A model generated the notes under the pieces. That model saw only the letters and a program-made list of their open reading frames with translations. It did no database searches and was not told the origin of the DNA. A program made the translations under genes and the position numbers. Of a stretch of DNA of 64,000 nt, positions 56,177 through 64,000 are shown one piece after another. The DNA is from Duganella sp. Root1480D1. Lineage in GTDB: Bacteria; Pseudomonadota; Gammaproteobacteria; Burkholderiales; Burkholderiaceae_D. The stretch covers positions 248,001 to 312,000 of the forward strand of contig NZ_LMFZ01000012.1 of NCBI RefSeq assembly GCF_001427305.1, read 5' to 3'. The number at the start of each line of letters is the position of its first letter. The first letter of the stretch is position 1.

Positions 56177-57235
56177 TTATTCGCCCTGCAGGCGGCGCTG
56201 GCGCACCGCGGCAGCCAGGTTCTCCAGTACCTGCACGCTGGTCTCCCAGTCGATGCATCCATCAGTGATCGACTGGCCGTAGGTCAGTTCCTTGCCCGGC
56301 ACCAGGTCCTGGCGGCCTGCCACCAGGTGCGATTCCACCATCACGCCGACGATGCGGGTGTCGCCGCCCGCCACCTGCTGCGCAATATCGGCGCACACCG
56401 GCACCTGGTTTTCCGGCTTCTTCGACGAGTTGGCATGCGAGGCGTCGATCATCAGGCGCGCCGCCAGGCCGTAGCCCGAGATGGCCTTGCAGGCGTCTTC
56501 CACACTGGCCGCATCATAGTTCGGCGTCTTGCCGCCGCGCAGGATAATGTGGCAATCCTCATTGCCGTTGGTCGACACGATGGCCGAGTGGCCGCCCTTG
56601 GTCACCGACAGGAAGTGGTGCGGCTGCGAGGCGGCCTTGATCGCTTCCACCGCGATCTTGGTATTGCCGTCGGTGCCGTTCTTGAAGCCGACCGGGCAGG
56701 ACAGGCCGGACGCCAGTTCGCGGTGCACCTGCGACTCGGTGGTGCGGGCGCCGATCGCGCCCCACGAGATCAGGTCGGCAATGTATTGCGGGCTGATCAC
56801 GTCCAGGAATTCGGTACCGGCCGGCAGGCCCATCTCGTTGATGTCGCGCAGCAGTTCGCGTGCCATGCGCAGGCCGTCGTTGATGCGGAAGCTGTTGTCC
56901 ATGTAAGGGTCGTTGATCATACCCTTCCAGCCCACCGTGGTGCGCGGCTTTTCGAAGTACACGCGCATCACGATTTCCAGGTCGCCCTTCAGGCGCTCGC
57001 GCACCGGCGCCAGGCGCTGTGCGTACTCGAGCGCCGCTTTCGGGTCATGAATCGAGCACGGGCCGATCACGACCATCAGGCGGTCGTCCTGGCCATGCAG
57101 GATGCGGTGCAGCGCGACCCGCGCTTCGGAAGCCGTGTTGGATGCCGCTTCAGTGCAGGGAAATTCGCGGATCAGGTGCGACGGTGGCGTCAGCTCCTTC
57201 ATTTCACGAATGCGCAGGTCGTCGGTACGTTGCAT
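56177..57235 (-). CDS. aroG: 3-deoxy-7-phosphoheptulonate (DAHP) synthase
   Basis: DAHP synthase joins phosphoenolpyruvate and erythrose 4-phosphate in the first step of aromatic amino-acid synthesis. The 352-residue product is a type I AroF/G/H enzyme. It has the N-terminal RIREMKELTPPSHL, VVIGPCSIHDPKAALEYA, MRVYFEKPRTTVGWKG, and DASHANSSKKPENQ. I start at ATG 57235 with AGGAGA upstream. The N-terminal allosteric segment is present, but which amino acid inhibits it cannot be told. Its leader carries a Phe/Tyr-rich peptide and a terminator, so expression is probably attenuated by charged tRNA-Phe or tRNA-Tyr. Confidence 0.97.
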   Translation of the reverse strand: MQRTDDLRIREMKELTPPSHLIREFPCTEAASNTASEARVALHRILHGQDDRLMVVIGPCSIHDPKAALEYAQRLAPVRERLKGDLEIVMRVYFEKPRTTVGWKGMINDPYMDNSFRINDGLRMARELLRDINEMGLPAGTEFLDVISPQYIADLISWGAIGARTTESQVHRELASGLSCPVGFKNGTDGNTKIAVEAIKAASQPHHFLSVTKGGHSAIVSTNGNEDCHIILRGGKTPNYDAASVEDACKAISGYGLAARLMIDASHANSSKKPENQVPVCADIAQQVAGGDTRIVGVMVESHLVAGRQDLVPGKELTYGQSITDGCIDWETSVQVLENLAAAVRQRRLQGE

Positions 57236-57264
57236 GATGGTTTCTCCTGGATTTAAATAAAAAA

Positions 57265-57286
57265 AAACCGCCATTGCTGGCGGTTT
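57265..57286 (-). terminator. Attenuator terminator in the DAHP synthase leader
   Basis: On the minus strand AAACCGCCA, loop GCAA, TGGCGGTTT forms a 9-bp stem (plus-strand arms 57265-57273 and 57278-57286) followed by nine T. It lies 30 bases before the aroG ATG and about 50 bases after the leader-peptide stop. GGCGGT at the end of the leader gene (plus 57342-57347) can pair with its first arm as an antiterminator. Confidence 0.85.
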
Positions 57287-57334
57287 GTCTTGGTATCTGC
57301 TGGGATCTCGTTTTGCTGCTACGTGAACCGGCCG

Positions 57335-57400
57335 CTACTCCACCGCCTTTGGGTTGGAATTGCTAAAGTAAAAAAAGCCGGTAAAGAAGTGCAGGTACAT
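57335..57400 (-). CDS. Phe/Tyr-rich leader peptide of the DAHP synthase attenuator
   Basis: An ATG 20 bases after the predicted transcription start opens a 21-codon frame beginning MYLHFFTGFFYF and ending NPKAVE. Seven of its first twelve residues are Phe or Tyr (five Phe, two Tyr). The stop is at 57335-57337. This matches the design of amino-acid biosynthesis leader peptides such as that of pheA. ACCGGC in codons 7-8 (plus 57377-57382) can pair with GCCGGT just after the stop (plus 57327-57332) as a pause hairpin. A ribosome stalled at Phe/Tyr codons would break it and free the antiterminator. Confidence 0.8.
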   Translation of the reverse strand: MYLHFFTGFFYFSNSNPKAVE

Positions 57401-57426
57401 GGATCGAGTTCCGTGGATTTCGATCC

Positions 57427-57455
57427 ACTATAACAACAGTTAACTACTATTGCAA
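57427..57455 (-). promoter_or_regulatory. Promoter of the DAHP synthase leader
   Basis: On the minus strand TTGCAA (57455-57450) and TATAGT (57432-57427) are separated by exactly 17 bases. Transcription would start near 57420, about 20 bases before the leader-peptide ATG. Confidence 0.7.
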
Positions 57456-57635
57456 GCGAGCCTTAACTAACTTGCCATCTGGAAGCCGACGTGCGAGCGC
57501 AACAGTAAATATTTCTCAACGGAGGTTTTTGGCGAACGTTATCAAATATCAAATAGAATTTATTCAACCTTTGCAAGTGCCTAACTCCGGCCCTTCCATC
57601 GGCCCTGGCATACCATCTATTTGAGGAGAAATACG

Positions 57636-60299
57636 TTGGCTACAATCAAGGCTAAATCGATGATCTATTCCCTGTTGTCCGCATTCGGCGCGTTGGCAGT
57701 GTTGCCGGCCATGGCGCAGCAACAGGCTCCCGAAGAAAAAATGATCCGCGTCGAAGTGACCGGTTCTTCCATCAAGCGGCTGGTGTCGGAAACCTCCCAG
57801 CCGCTTTCCGTTTTCAAGGCCGAGGAATTCACCAAGCAGGGCCTGACCACCGCCCAGGAAGTGCTGGACCGCATCCCGTCCAACCAGACCAGCATGGGCG
57901 CCGGCAACGTGGTGGGCGGTAACGCCAGCGGCCTGCCGACCGGCGGCCAGGCGGTGGCCGACCTGCGCGGTCTGGGGGGCGACAAGACCCTGGTGCTGCT
58001 GAATGGCCGCCGCATCGCCAACCACCCGTATGACGGCGCCAGTGTCGACCTGAACGTGATTCCCGTTGCCGCGCTGGAGCGGGTTGAAGTGCTGCGCGAT
58101 GGCGCTTCCGCGATTTACGGTACCGATGCCATCGGCGGCGTAATCAACTTCATTACCAAGCGTTCGGTGACCGGCACCACGGTCACGGCGGAAACCATGC
58201 TGCCGCGCGAAAAAGGCGGCAAGGAGCGCCGTGCCAATATCGTCAGCGGCATCGGCAACCTCGATAACGACGGCTGGAACCTGATGGGCGTACTGGACTG
58301 GCAGAAGCAGGATGTACTGACTTCGCAGCAGCGCGATTTTTCCAAGACTGCCGTGATCCCCGAGCGCGGCATGACCGTGGCCGATGGCACCTCCGGCACC
58401 ACCTTCCCCGGCAACTACTTCGACCCGGTGACCGAGGCCACCGGCAACCCTGGCTTTGCCAGCGGCTGCCTGCCGCCGTTCTCGATTCCACGCCCTTCGA
58501 ACGGCACCTGCCGCCAGGACTATACGCGCCAGATCGACGACCTGCCGCAACAGGACCGATTGGTGTTCTTCGGCAAGGCTGCCTTCAAGCTCAATCCAGA
58601 CACCACGGCCAGCCTGGAATACCTGCATTCGCGTAACAAGGTGATTTCGCGCACCGCACCGCCGCCGCAGACCGGCCTCTCTTTGCCGGTCACCAGCCCC
58701 TATTACCCTGGCAATTCGGGCGGGGTACCGGCCCAGCCGAACTTGTCCGGCCAGCCGCTGTCGGTCAACTGGCGTCCGACCGAAGCCGGCCAGCGCCAGA
58801 TCAATTCGAAAGGCGAAGGCGACCGCCTGGTCGCCGCGCTGGAAGGCATCGCCGCAGGCTGGGACTACAAGGCTGGCCTGAACCACTCTGTCAGCAAGTC
58901 CGAAGAAAACTTCACCGGCGGCTACGTGCAAGATGCGGGCTTCGCCGCAGGCGTGCAGAACGGCATCCTGAATCCTTTCGGCCCGCAGAATGAAGCCGGC
59001 CTGGCCTACCTGGCCAGCGTGGCGCTGCGCGGCAAGGTGCAGGACGCCAAGAACAAGTCCACCACCTTCGACATCAAAGGCTCGCGCGATGTGATGCAAC
59101 TGAGCGGCGGCGCCATGGCGGTGGCGCTGGGCGCCGAGTACCGCAAGGAAGACGCCGACTTCAACGTGAACCGCGATATCGCCGGCCAGGCAACCAGCTC
59201 CGGCTTGTCCGGCTCGCAATCGAAGACCGGTTCGCGCAACGTGAAGGCGGTGTATGGCGAATTGAGCGTGCCGCTGATCAAGGACCTCGATATCCAGGCC
59301 GCCGTGCGTTATGACCACTACAGCGACGCGGGCAGCACCACCAACCCGAAACTGGGCGTGCGCTACCAGCCAACCCAGCAGCTGCTGCTGCGCGGTTCGG
59401 CCAGCACCGGCTTCCGTGCCCCGACCCTGTTCGAGAAAAACGCGCCGCAGTCGAAGAACGACACCAGCAACTCCTATGACGACCCGATCTTGTGCCCCGG
59501 TGGCGTGCCGCAGCCTGGCGCCAACCCGCTGCGCGATTGCGACCTGCAACAGTTCAAGCTGCAAGGCGGTAATACTGCGCTGACGCCCGAAAAATCGAAG
59601 ACCTTCTCCTTTGGTGCCGTGTTCGAGCCAATGCGCAATACCACCATCGCTCTGGACTACTGGAACATTCGCCTGAAAGACAAGATCGGCGCCCTGCCGG
59701 AGCAAGCGATCTACGGCAACTACGAGAAATACAAGGACCGCTTCCTGCGCAACCCGGACGGCTCGCCATTCGCCATCCTGGACCTGAACGAGAACCTGGG
59801 CCGCGTAAAGACCGACGGTATCGACCTGAGTGCGACGGTCAGCTCAGGCCGCACGGAATACGGCAACTTCACCTTCACCCTGGATGGCACCTGGGTCCAC
59901 AGCTACAAGTACCAGAACGAGCGTGAAGGTGTGTACATCGAGAACGTCGGTACTTACGGCGACAACGGCCCGATCATGCGCTGGCGCCACAACGCCTCGC
60001 TGACCTGGCGCAACGGCGACTGGAGCGCGACGCTGTCGCAGAACTTCAAGTCCGGCTATGTGGACCAGAACTTCGTGGCGCCCGAGTTCTTCAACAAAGT
60101 GGACTCCTACCAGTTGTGGAACCTGTCGGCCACCTATACCGGCTGGAAAGGCGTGACGCTGACAGGCGGCGTGAAGAACCTGCTGGACAAGGACCCGCCG
60201 TTCACCAACCAGGGCACCGTGTTCCAGAAAGGCTATGATCCGCGCTACTCCGACCCGATCGGCCGCGCGATCTACCTGCGCGCCAGCTACAGCTTCTAA
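57636..60299 (+). CDS. TonB-dependent outer-membrane receptor 3
   Basis: The 887-residue product has a signal peptide (LSAFGALAVLPAMA), then IRVEVTGSSIKR and a plug domain (ADLRGLGGDKTLVLLNGRRIA, LERVEVLRDGASAIYGTDAIGGVINFIT). The barrel ends YLRASYSF with the terminal aromatic residue. It is related to receptors 1 and 2 but not adjacent to a transporter. I start at TTG 57636 because AGGAG at 57624-57628 is seven bases upstream. The next ATG, at 57660, has no such site and shortens the basic part of the signal. Confidence 0.93.
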   Translation: MATIKAKSMIYSLLSAFGALAVLPAMAQQQAPEEKMIRVEVTGSSIKRLVSETSQPLSVFKAEEFTKQGLTTAQEVLDRIPSNQTSMGAGNVVGGNASGLPTGGQAVADLRGLGGDKTLVLLNGRRIANHPYDGASVDLNVIPVAALERVEVLRDGASAIYGTDAIGGVINFITKRSVTGTTVTAETMLPREKGGKERRANIVSGIGNLDNDGWNLMGVLDWQKQDVLTSQQRDFSKTAVIPERGMTVADGTSGTTFPGNYFDPVTEATGNPGFASGCLPPFSIPRPSNGTCRQDYTRQIDDLPQQDRLVFFGKAAFKLNPDTTASLEYLHSRNKVISRTAPPPQTGLSLPVTSPYYPGNSGGVPAQPNLSGQPLSVNWRPTEAGQRQINSKGEGDRLVAALEGIAAGWDYKAGLNHSVSKSEENFTGGYVQDAGFAAGVQNGILNPFGPQNEAGLAYLASVALRGKVQDAKNKSTTFDIKGSRDVMQLSGGAMAVALGAEYRKEDADFNVNRDIAGQATSSGLSGSQSKTGSRNVKAVYGELSVPLIKDLDIQAAVRYDHYSDAGSTTNPKLGVRYQPTQQLLLRGSASTGFRAPTLFEKNAPQSKNDTSNSYDDPILCPGGVPQPGANPLRDCDLQQFKLQGGNTALTPEKSKTFSFGAVFEPMRNTTIALDYWNIRLKDKIGALPEQAIYGNYEKYKDRFLRNPDGSPFAILDLNENLGRVKTDGIDLSATVSSGRTEYGNFTFTLDGTWVHSYKYQNEREGVYIENVGTYGDNGPIMRWRHNASLTWRNGDWSATLSQNFKSGYVDQNFVAPEFFNKVDSYQLWNLSATYTGWKGVTLTGGVKNLLDKDPPFTNQGTVFQKGYDPRYSDPIGRAIYLRASYSF

Positions 60300-60320
60300 A
60301 CGCAGACGGGCAAGTAAAAA

Positions 60321-60343
60321 AAACCGGGCGCGAAGCCCGGTTT
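60321..60343. terminator. Bidirectional terminator between TonB receptor 3 and udk
   Basis: AAACCGGGC (60321-60329) pairs with GCCCGGTTT (60335-60343), with A and T runs on the two sides. It abuts the udk stop codon at 60345. Confidence 0.9.
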
Positions 60344-60344
60344 T

Positions 60345-60977
60345 TTATTCGCCCTTGATCAGGCTTGCTACCTTGGTGGTGATGATATCCACCGCCGGCC
60401 CGTTGGCGCCGTGCGGCAGGATCACGTGCGCGTGGCGCTTGGTCGGTTCGATGAACTGCTTGTACATCGGGCGCACGGTCTCCAGGTACTGGTTGATCAC
60501 GCTGTCCGTGCTGCGGCCGCGCTCCGCGATATCGCGCTGCAGGCGGCGGATGAAGCGCACATCGGCTGCGGTGTCGACGAAGATCTTCAGCGACATCTGC
60601 TTGCGCAAGTCGGCATCGAACAAAGCGAACAGGCCCTCCACCACGATCACCGGCGCCGGCTTGACGGTGATGGTCTGCCTGGTGCGGTTATCGATGGAAA
60701 AGTCGTACACCGGCATCTCGATCGACTGGCCTTCACGCAGCTTCTGCAGGTGCTCGATCATCAGCGGCCAGTCAAAGGCTTCCGGGTGGTCGTAATTGAC
60801 CTTGCGGCGGTCTTCCGGCGACATATGGGTCTGGTCGAGGTAATAGTCGTCCTGCAGGACCACCGACACCACCTCGGAGCCGAAAGATTTCAGTACTTCA
60901 CGGGTGACGGTCGACTTGCCGCTGCCGCTGCCGCCTGCGACGCCAATCACGAAGGGTTTATTGTTCGAATTGTTCAT
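60345..60977 (-). CDS. udk: Uridine kinase
   Basis: Udk phosphorylates uridine and cytidine for pyrimidine salvage. The 210-residue product has Walker A GGSGSGKST near residues 15-23, LQDDYYLD, YDHPEAFDWPLM, VEGLFALFD, FVDTAADVRFIRRLQRDIAERGRS and VRPMYKQFIEPTKRHAHVI, all family marks. I start at ATG 60977. A longer frame adds 19 residues that overlap the tldD terminator and do not fit the family. Confidence 0.96.
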   Translation of the reverse strand: MNNSNNKPFVIGVAGGSGSGKSTVTREVLKSFGSEVVSVVLQDDYYLDQTHMSPEDRRKVNYDHPEAFDWPLMIEHLQKLREGQSIEMPVYDFSIDNRTRQTITVKPAPVIVVEGLFALFDADLRKQMSLKIFVDTAADVRFIRRLQRDIAERGRSTDSVINQYLETVRPMYKQFIEPTKRHAHVILPHGANGPAVDIITTKVASLIKGE

Positions 60978-61002
60978 GTGATTTCCGTCCCAGGCAAAAA
61001 AA

Positions 61003-61021
61003 ACCGGGTATTTTACCCGGT
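61003..61021 (-). terminator. Terminator after tldD
   Basis: ACCGGGTA (61003-61010) pairs with TACCCGGT (61014-61021). On the minus strand a run of T follows (A run 60996-61003). Confidence 0.9.
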
Positions 61022-61040
61022 CTTCATGCTGCACCTGCGT

Positions 61041-62501
61041 TTAGGCGGTGCCGCCGACTGTCACGCCATCCAGGCATAGGGTTGGCTGGCCGACGCCGAC
61101 CGGCACGCTCTGGCCTTCCTTGCCGCATACGCCGACACCGGGGTCGAGCTTCATGTCGTTGCCGATCATGGTAATGCGGTTCATCACGTCAGGCCCGTTG
61201 CCGATCAGGGTAGCGCCCTTGACCGGATAGGTCACCTTGCCGTCCTCGATCATGTAAGCCTCGGAAGCCGAGAACACGAACTTGCCGTTGGTGATGTCGA
61301 CCTGGCCGCCGCCGAAGTTGACCGCATAGATGCCGTTCTTGACCGAGGCCAGGATTTCTTCCGGCTCCTTGTCGCCGCCCAGCATATAGGTGTTGGTCAT
61401 GCGCGGCATAGGCAGGTGCGCGAACGATTCGCGGCGCGCATTGCCGGTGACATTCATCTTCATCAGGCGCGCATTCATGGTGTCCTGGATGTAGCCCTTC
61501 AGCACACCGTCCTCGATCAGGGTGGTGCACTGGGTCGGGTTGCCCTCGTCGTCGATGTTCAGCGAGCCGCGGCGGTTGGCCAGCGTGCCGTCGTCGACCA
61601 CGGTGACGCCCTTGGCCGCCACGCGGTCGCCGATGCGGCCGGAGAAGGTGGAAGAACCCTTGCGGTTGAAGTCGCCCTCCAGGCCGTGGCCAATCGCTTC
61701 GTGCAACAGGATGCCAGGCCAGCCAGGGCCCAGCACCACGGTCATCGGGCCGGCCGGCGCCGGACGCGCATCCAGGTTCACCAGCGCCGACTTGACGGCA
61801 TCGGTTGCGTACTGGTCCAGCAGCGCGTCCGAGAAGTAGCCGTAGTCGTAACGGCCGCCGCCGCCGGAGGAGCCGACTTCGCGGCGGCCATTCTGTTCCA
61901 CGATCACGGTCACGGAGACTCGCACAAGCGGGCGGATATCGGCTGCCAGCACGCCATCGCTGCGCACCACCAGCACGACGTCGTATTCGCCTGCCAGGCC
62001 TGCCATCACCTGCACCACGCGCGGATCCTTGGCGCGCGCCATCTTTTCCACGCGCTCCAGCAGTTTCACCTTGGACGCCGCGTCCAGCGACACCAGCGGG
62101 TCATGCGGCATGTACAGCGAACGGCCGCCGACCGGCGTCATGTTGCCGGCCACCTTGATCTTGCCGGCGCCCGCGCGCGCGATGGTGCGCGTTGCCGCGG
62201 CCGCATCCAGCAGTGCCGATTCGGAAATCTCATCGGAATAGGAAAAGGCGGTCTTGTCGCCCGACACGGCGCGCACGCCGACGCCTTGGTCGATCGAGAA
62301 GGAACCGGTCTTGACGATGCCTTCTTCCAGGCTCCAGCCCTCGTTCTTGGTGAACTGGAAGTACAGGTCGGCGTAGTCGACCTTATGGGTGAACATGCTG
62401 CCCAGTGCTTTCAGCAGCTTGCTTTCATCCAGGCCAAAAGGCGTCAGCAAGATATCTTTCGCTGCGGCCATGGCGGACAGGTTAGGGTCGAATGGTTTCA
62501 T
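61041..62501 (-). CDS. tldD: Metalloprotease subunit TldD
   Basis: TldD with TldE (PmbA) forms a zinc protease that removes leader or unfolded peptides, for example in microcin B17 maturation and CcdA decay. The 486-residue length is usual. Zinc-site motif [37 protein letters not shown] and [19 protein letters not shown] are clear. pmbA is not in the window. The gene follows a nitrilase-family gene, a common order in this group. Confidence 0.97.
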   Translation of the reverse strand: MKPFDPNLSAMAAAKDILLTPFGLDESKLLKALGSMFTHKVDYADLYFQFTKNEGWSLEEGIVKTGSFSIDQGVGVRAVSGDKTAFSYSDEISESALLDAAAATRTIARAGAGKIKVAGNMTPVGGRSLYMPHDPLVSLDAASKVKLLERVEKMARAKDPRVVQVMAGLAGEYDVVLVVRSDGVLAADIRPLVRVSVTVIVEQNGRREVGSSGGGGRYDYGYFSDALLDQYATDAVKSALVNLDARPAPAGPMTVVLGPGWPGILLHEAIGHGLEGDFNRKGSSTFSGRIGDRVAAKGVTVVDDGTLANRRGSLNIDDEGNPTQCTTLIEDGVLKGYIQDTMNARLMKMNVTGNARRESFAHLPMPRMTNTYMLGGDKEPEEILASVKNGIYAVNFGGGQVDITNGKFVFSASEAYMIEDGKVTYPVKGATLIGNGPDVMNRITMIGNDMKLDPGVGVCGKEGQSVPVGVGQPTLCLDGVTVGGTA

Positions 62502-62539
62502 ATGAGAAGAATTCTTTTAAATGTGCTCTTAGCCGAATT

Positions 62540-63337
62540 TTAGAGGATTCGGTGCTTCAGCGCTGGCAAGCTCTCGCGCACGCCCTTTACAAAGGCCGGG
62601 TCCAGCTCACCGGTAACGACGCCCTCGCCTTCCGCCAGCACAGCCTTGACCTCGCCCCACGGGTCGATCAGCATCGAATGGCCCCAGGTACGGCGGCCGT
62701 TGACATGCGTCCCGCCCTGCGCGGCAGCCAGCACATAACACTGGTTTTCGATGGCGCGGGCACGCAACAGGATTTCCCAGTGCGCCTTGCCGGTGGTGTA
62801 GGTAAAGGCGGCCGGCACCACGATCAGGTCGAGCGGGCCCATGGCACGGTACAGTTCCGGGAAGCGCAAGTCGTAGCAGACCGACATGCCGACCTTGCCC
62901 ACCGCGGTCTCGACCGTGCCGACAGTCTTGCCCGGCACGATGGTGCGCGCCTCGTCATAAGACTCGCTTCCTTTGGTGAAGCCAAACAGGTGGATCTTGT
63001 CGTAACGGCCAACATGCTTGCCCTGTGGATCGTAGACCAGCGTGGTATTGATGACACGTTCGGGATCGTCGGACGCCAGCGGCAGCGTGCCGCCCAGCAG
63101 CCAGATGCCATGCTCGCGCGCCATGGCCGACATGAAGTCCTGGATCGGCCCCTGGCCCAGCGCTTCCGCCTTGGCGACCTTGTCGCTATCGCTCATGCCC
63201 ATGATGGCCCAGTATTCCGGCAACAGCACCAGCCTGGCGCCCTGCGCGGCAGCTTCGCCGATCAGGCGGGTGGCGGTAGCGATATTCTGTTCCACCACCG
63301 GGGTGGAGACCATCTGGATCGCTGAGACTCTGGTCAT
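62540..63337 (-). CDS. Nitrilase-superfamily carbon-nitrogen hydrolase (Nit1/omega-amidase-like)
   Basis: The 265-residue product has the Glu-Lys-Cys triad of the family: Glu in LVLLPEYW, Lys in RYDKIHLFGF and Cys in MSVCYDLRFPELYR. It resembles Nit1-type amidases that repair deaminated glutathione, or omega-amidase. The exact substrate is not certain. ATG 63337 has AGGAGG upstream and overlaps the yhdP-like stop as ATGA. The longer upstream frame is only a run-in. Confidence 0.92.
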   Translation of the reverse strand: MTRVSAIQMVSTPVVEQNIATATRLIGEAAAQGARLVLLPEYWAIMGMSDSDKVAKAEALGQGPIQDFMSAMAREHGIWLLGGTLPLASDDPERVINTTLVYDPQGKHVGRYDKIHLFGFTKGSESYDEARTIVPGKTVGTVETAVGKVGMSVCYDLRFPELYRAMGPLDLIVVPAAFTYTTGKAHWEILLRARAIENQCYVLAAAQGGTHVNGRRTWGHSMLIDPWGEVKAVLAEGEGVVTGELDPAFVKGVRESLPALKHRIL

Positions 63338-64000
63338 GGCGTTGCCTCCTTGGGATTCTCGATCTTGGTGATGACCGGCGCCTTCCACGGGCCGGTCACC
63401 TGCATCTGGTACGTCAGCGCCTTCATCACCGGCGCGCTGAGGAACAACTGCGCCAGGTAGCTGCCGAGGCCAATCACCGGGTTGACCGCCAGCGCATACA
63501 CCAGCGGCGCCGTACCCAGGTTGACCTGCGGGATCACCACCACGCGCAAATTGGTCGATTCGTTGGCAATGTCGGCCGTACCGTCCATCAGCACCGTGGC
63601 CTGCACCCCGTGCATCTTCAGGTTTTCGGTCTTCACGATGCCGTGGTTGATGGTGGCATTGGCCGTGATGCCGTCAAACTGCAAGCCTTCCGAGAACACA
63701 TCGTTGAAGTCCAGCTTGAGCAGGCGCGGCAAGGCTTGCAGGCTGAGCACGCCAAGCAGCTTGGCGGCGCCCGGGTCCTGCTTCAGGAACTGGCCCTTCT
63801 CGACGTTCAGCGCCAGCGTGCCGGACAGGCTGGGCAGGTCCATATGGTAGGGCAAGCCCTTCCACGCGATGTCGCCGCTCAGCTTGCCCTTGCCGTTGCG
63901 CAGCGTGTCCTTGAAGCCGAAACGCTCCAGCAGCTTGCCGGCGTCATGGATGTCCATATTGAAGTTGAGCGCCGTGTTGTGCTGGCCATCCTTGCTTTGC
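63334..64000 (-). CDS. YhdP-like AsmA-family protein, C-terminal end (partial)
   Basis: The frame is open to the window edge and ends at 63334, so about 220 C-terminal residues are seen. It has KGKLSGDIAWKG, LALNVEKGQFLKQDPGAAKLLGVLSLQALPRLL and GSYLAQLFLSAPVMKALTYQMQVTGPW. These mark YhdP/AsmA-like proteins (DUF3971 family) that bridge inner and outer membrane and move phospholipids. The beginning of the gene lies outside. It is co-transcribed with nit and tldD by its overlap and order. Confidence 0.9.
   Translation of the reverse strand, partial: QSKDGQHNTALNFNMDIHDAGKLLERFGFKDTLRNGKGKLSGDIAWKGLPYHMDLPSLSGTLALNVEKGQFLKQDPGAAKLLGVLSLQALPRLLKLDFNDVFSEGLQFDGITANATINHGIVKTENLKMHGVQATVLMDGTADIANESTNLRVVVIPQVNLGTAPLVYALAVNPVIGLGSYLAQLFLSAPVMKALTYQMQVTGPWKAPVITKIENPKEATP

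Overview
The window looks like chromosomal DNA of a high-GC betaproteobacterium of the order Burkholderiales, most likely family Oxalobacteraceae (Massilia/Duganella/Janthinobacterium-like). This is inferred from the rimP-nusA-infB-rbfA-truB order, the tldD-nitrilase-yhdP order, several long TonB-dependent receptors starting with the same RVEITGSSIKR-type segment, and intergenic GTGTCAC/GGGGT palindromes. Genus is inference; no rRNA is present.

Layout. 1-1075: end of a probable class I fumarase gene, murI, and a tRNA-His with its own promoter. 1059-12056: an integrated mobile element of about 11 kb that is visibly more AT-rich than the host. It is inserted in the 3' end of tRNA-His and bounded by a perfect 23-bp direct repeat. 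It carries a tyrosine integrase, a compact R388-type trwA/trwB/trwC mobilization module in which the coupling protein is split into two genes, and cargo: a 78-aa protein, a 1123-aa membrane protein with no family I recognise, and a 124-aa conserved-looking protein. No type IV secretion genes are present, so it is an integrative mobilizable element.

12143-15378: a tightly packed trio made of a zinc-ribbon pseudokinase, a von Willebrand A protein with a MIDAS motif, and a divergent adenylosuccinate-synthetase-like enzyme started by a TTG overlapping the vWA stop. This is my best candidate for an undescribed system. 15409-20398: a NIPSNAP-like protein, small envelope lipoproteins, two tandem TonB-C-like periplasmic proteins and a chemoreceptor.

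20735-33171: dusA, a DUF3141 (PhaC-like) protein, a DUF1080 protein, typA/bipA, a secreted DUF2135/TPR protein coupled to a polysaccharide deacetylase, a beta-lactamase-fold serine hydrolase, and the end of the translation operon. 33261-43633: infB, nusA, rimP, rluB with very long low-complexity tails, scpB, glucokinase and a DedA-rhodanese fusion. 43663-49607: a hybrid histidine kinase with a damaged ATP-binding site and a Yej/Dpp-like peptide ABC transporter.

49995-60299: three TonB-dependent receptors, and between two of them a DAHP synthase gene preceded by a promoter, a 21-residue leader peptide rich in Phe and Tyr, and an intrinsic terminator, which together form a classical-looking attenuator. 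60345-64000: udk, tldD, a nitrilase-family amidase and the 3' end of a yhdP-like gene. Most host genes are housekeeping. The mobile element, the pseudokinase-vWA-PurA-like trio and the aromatic attenuator are the parts worth follow-up.
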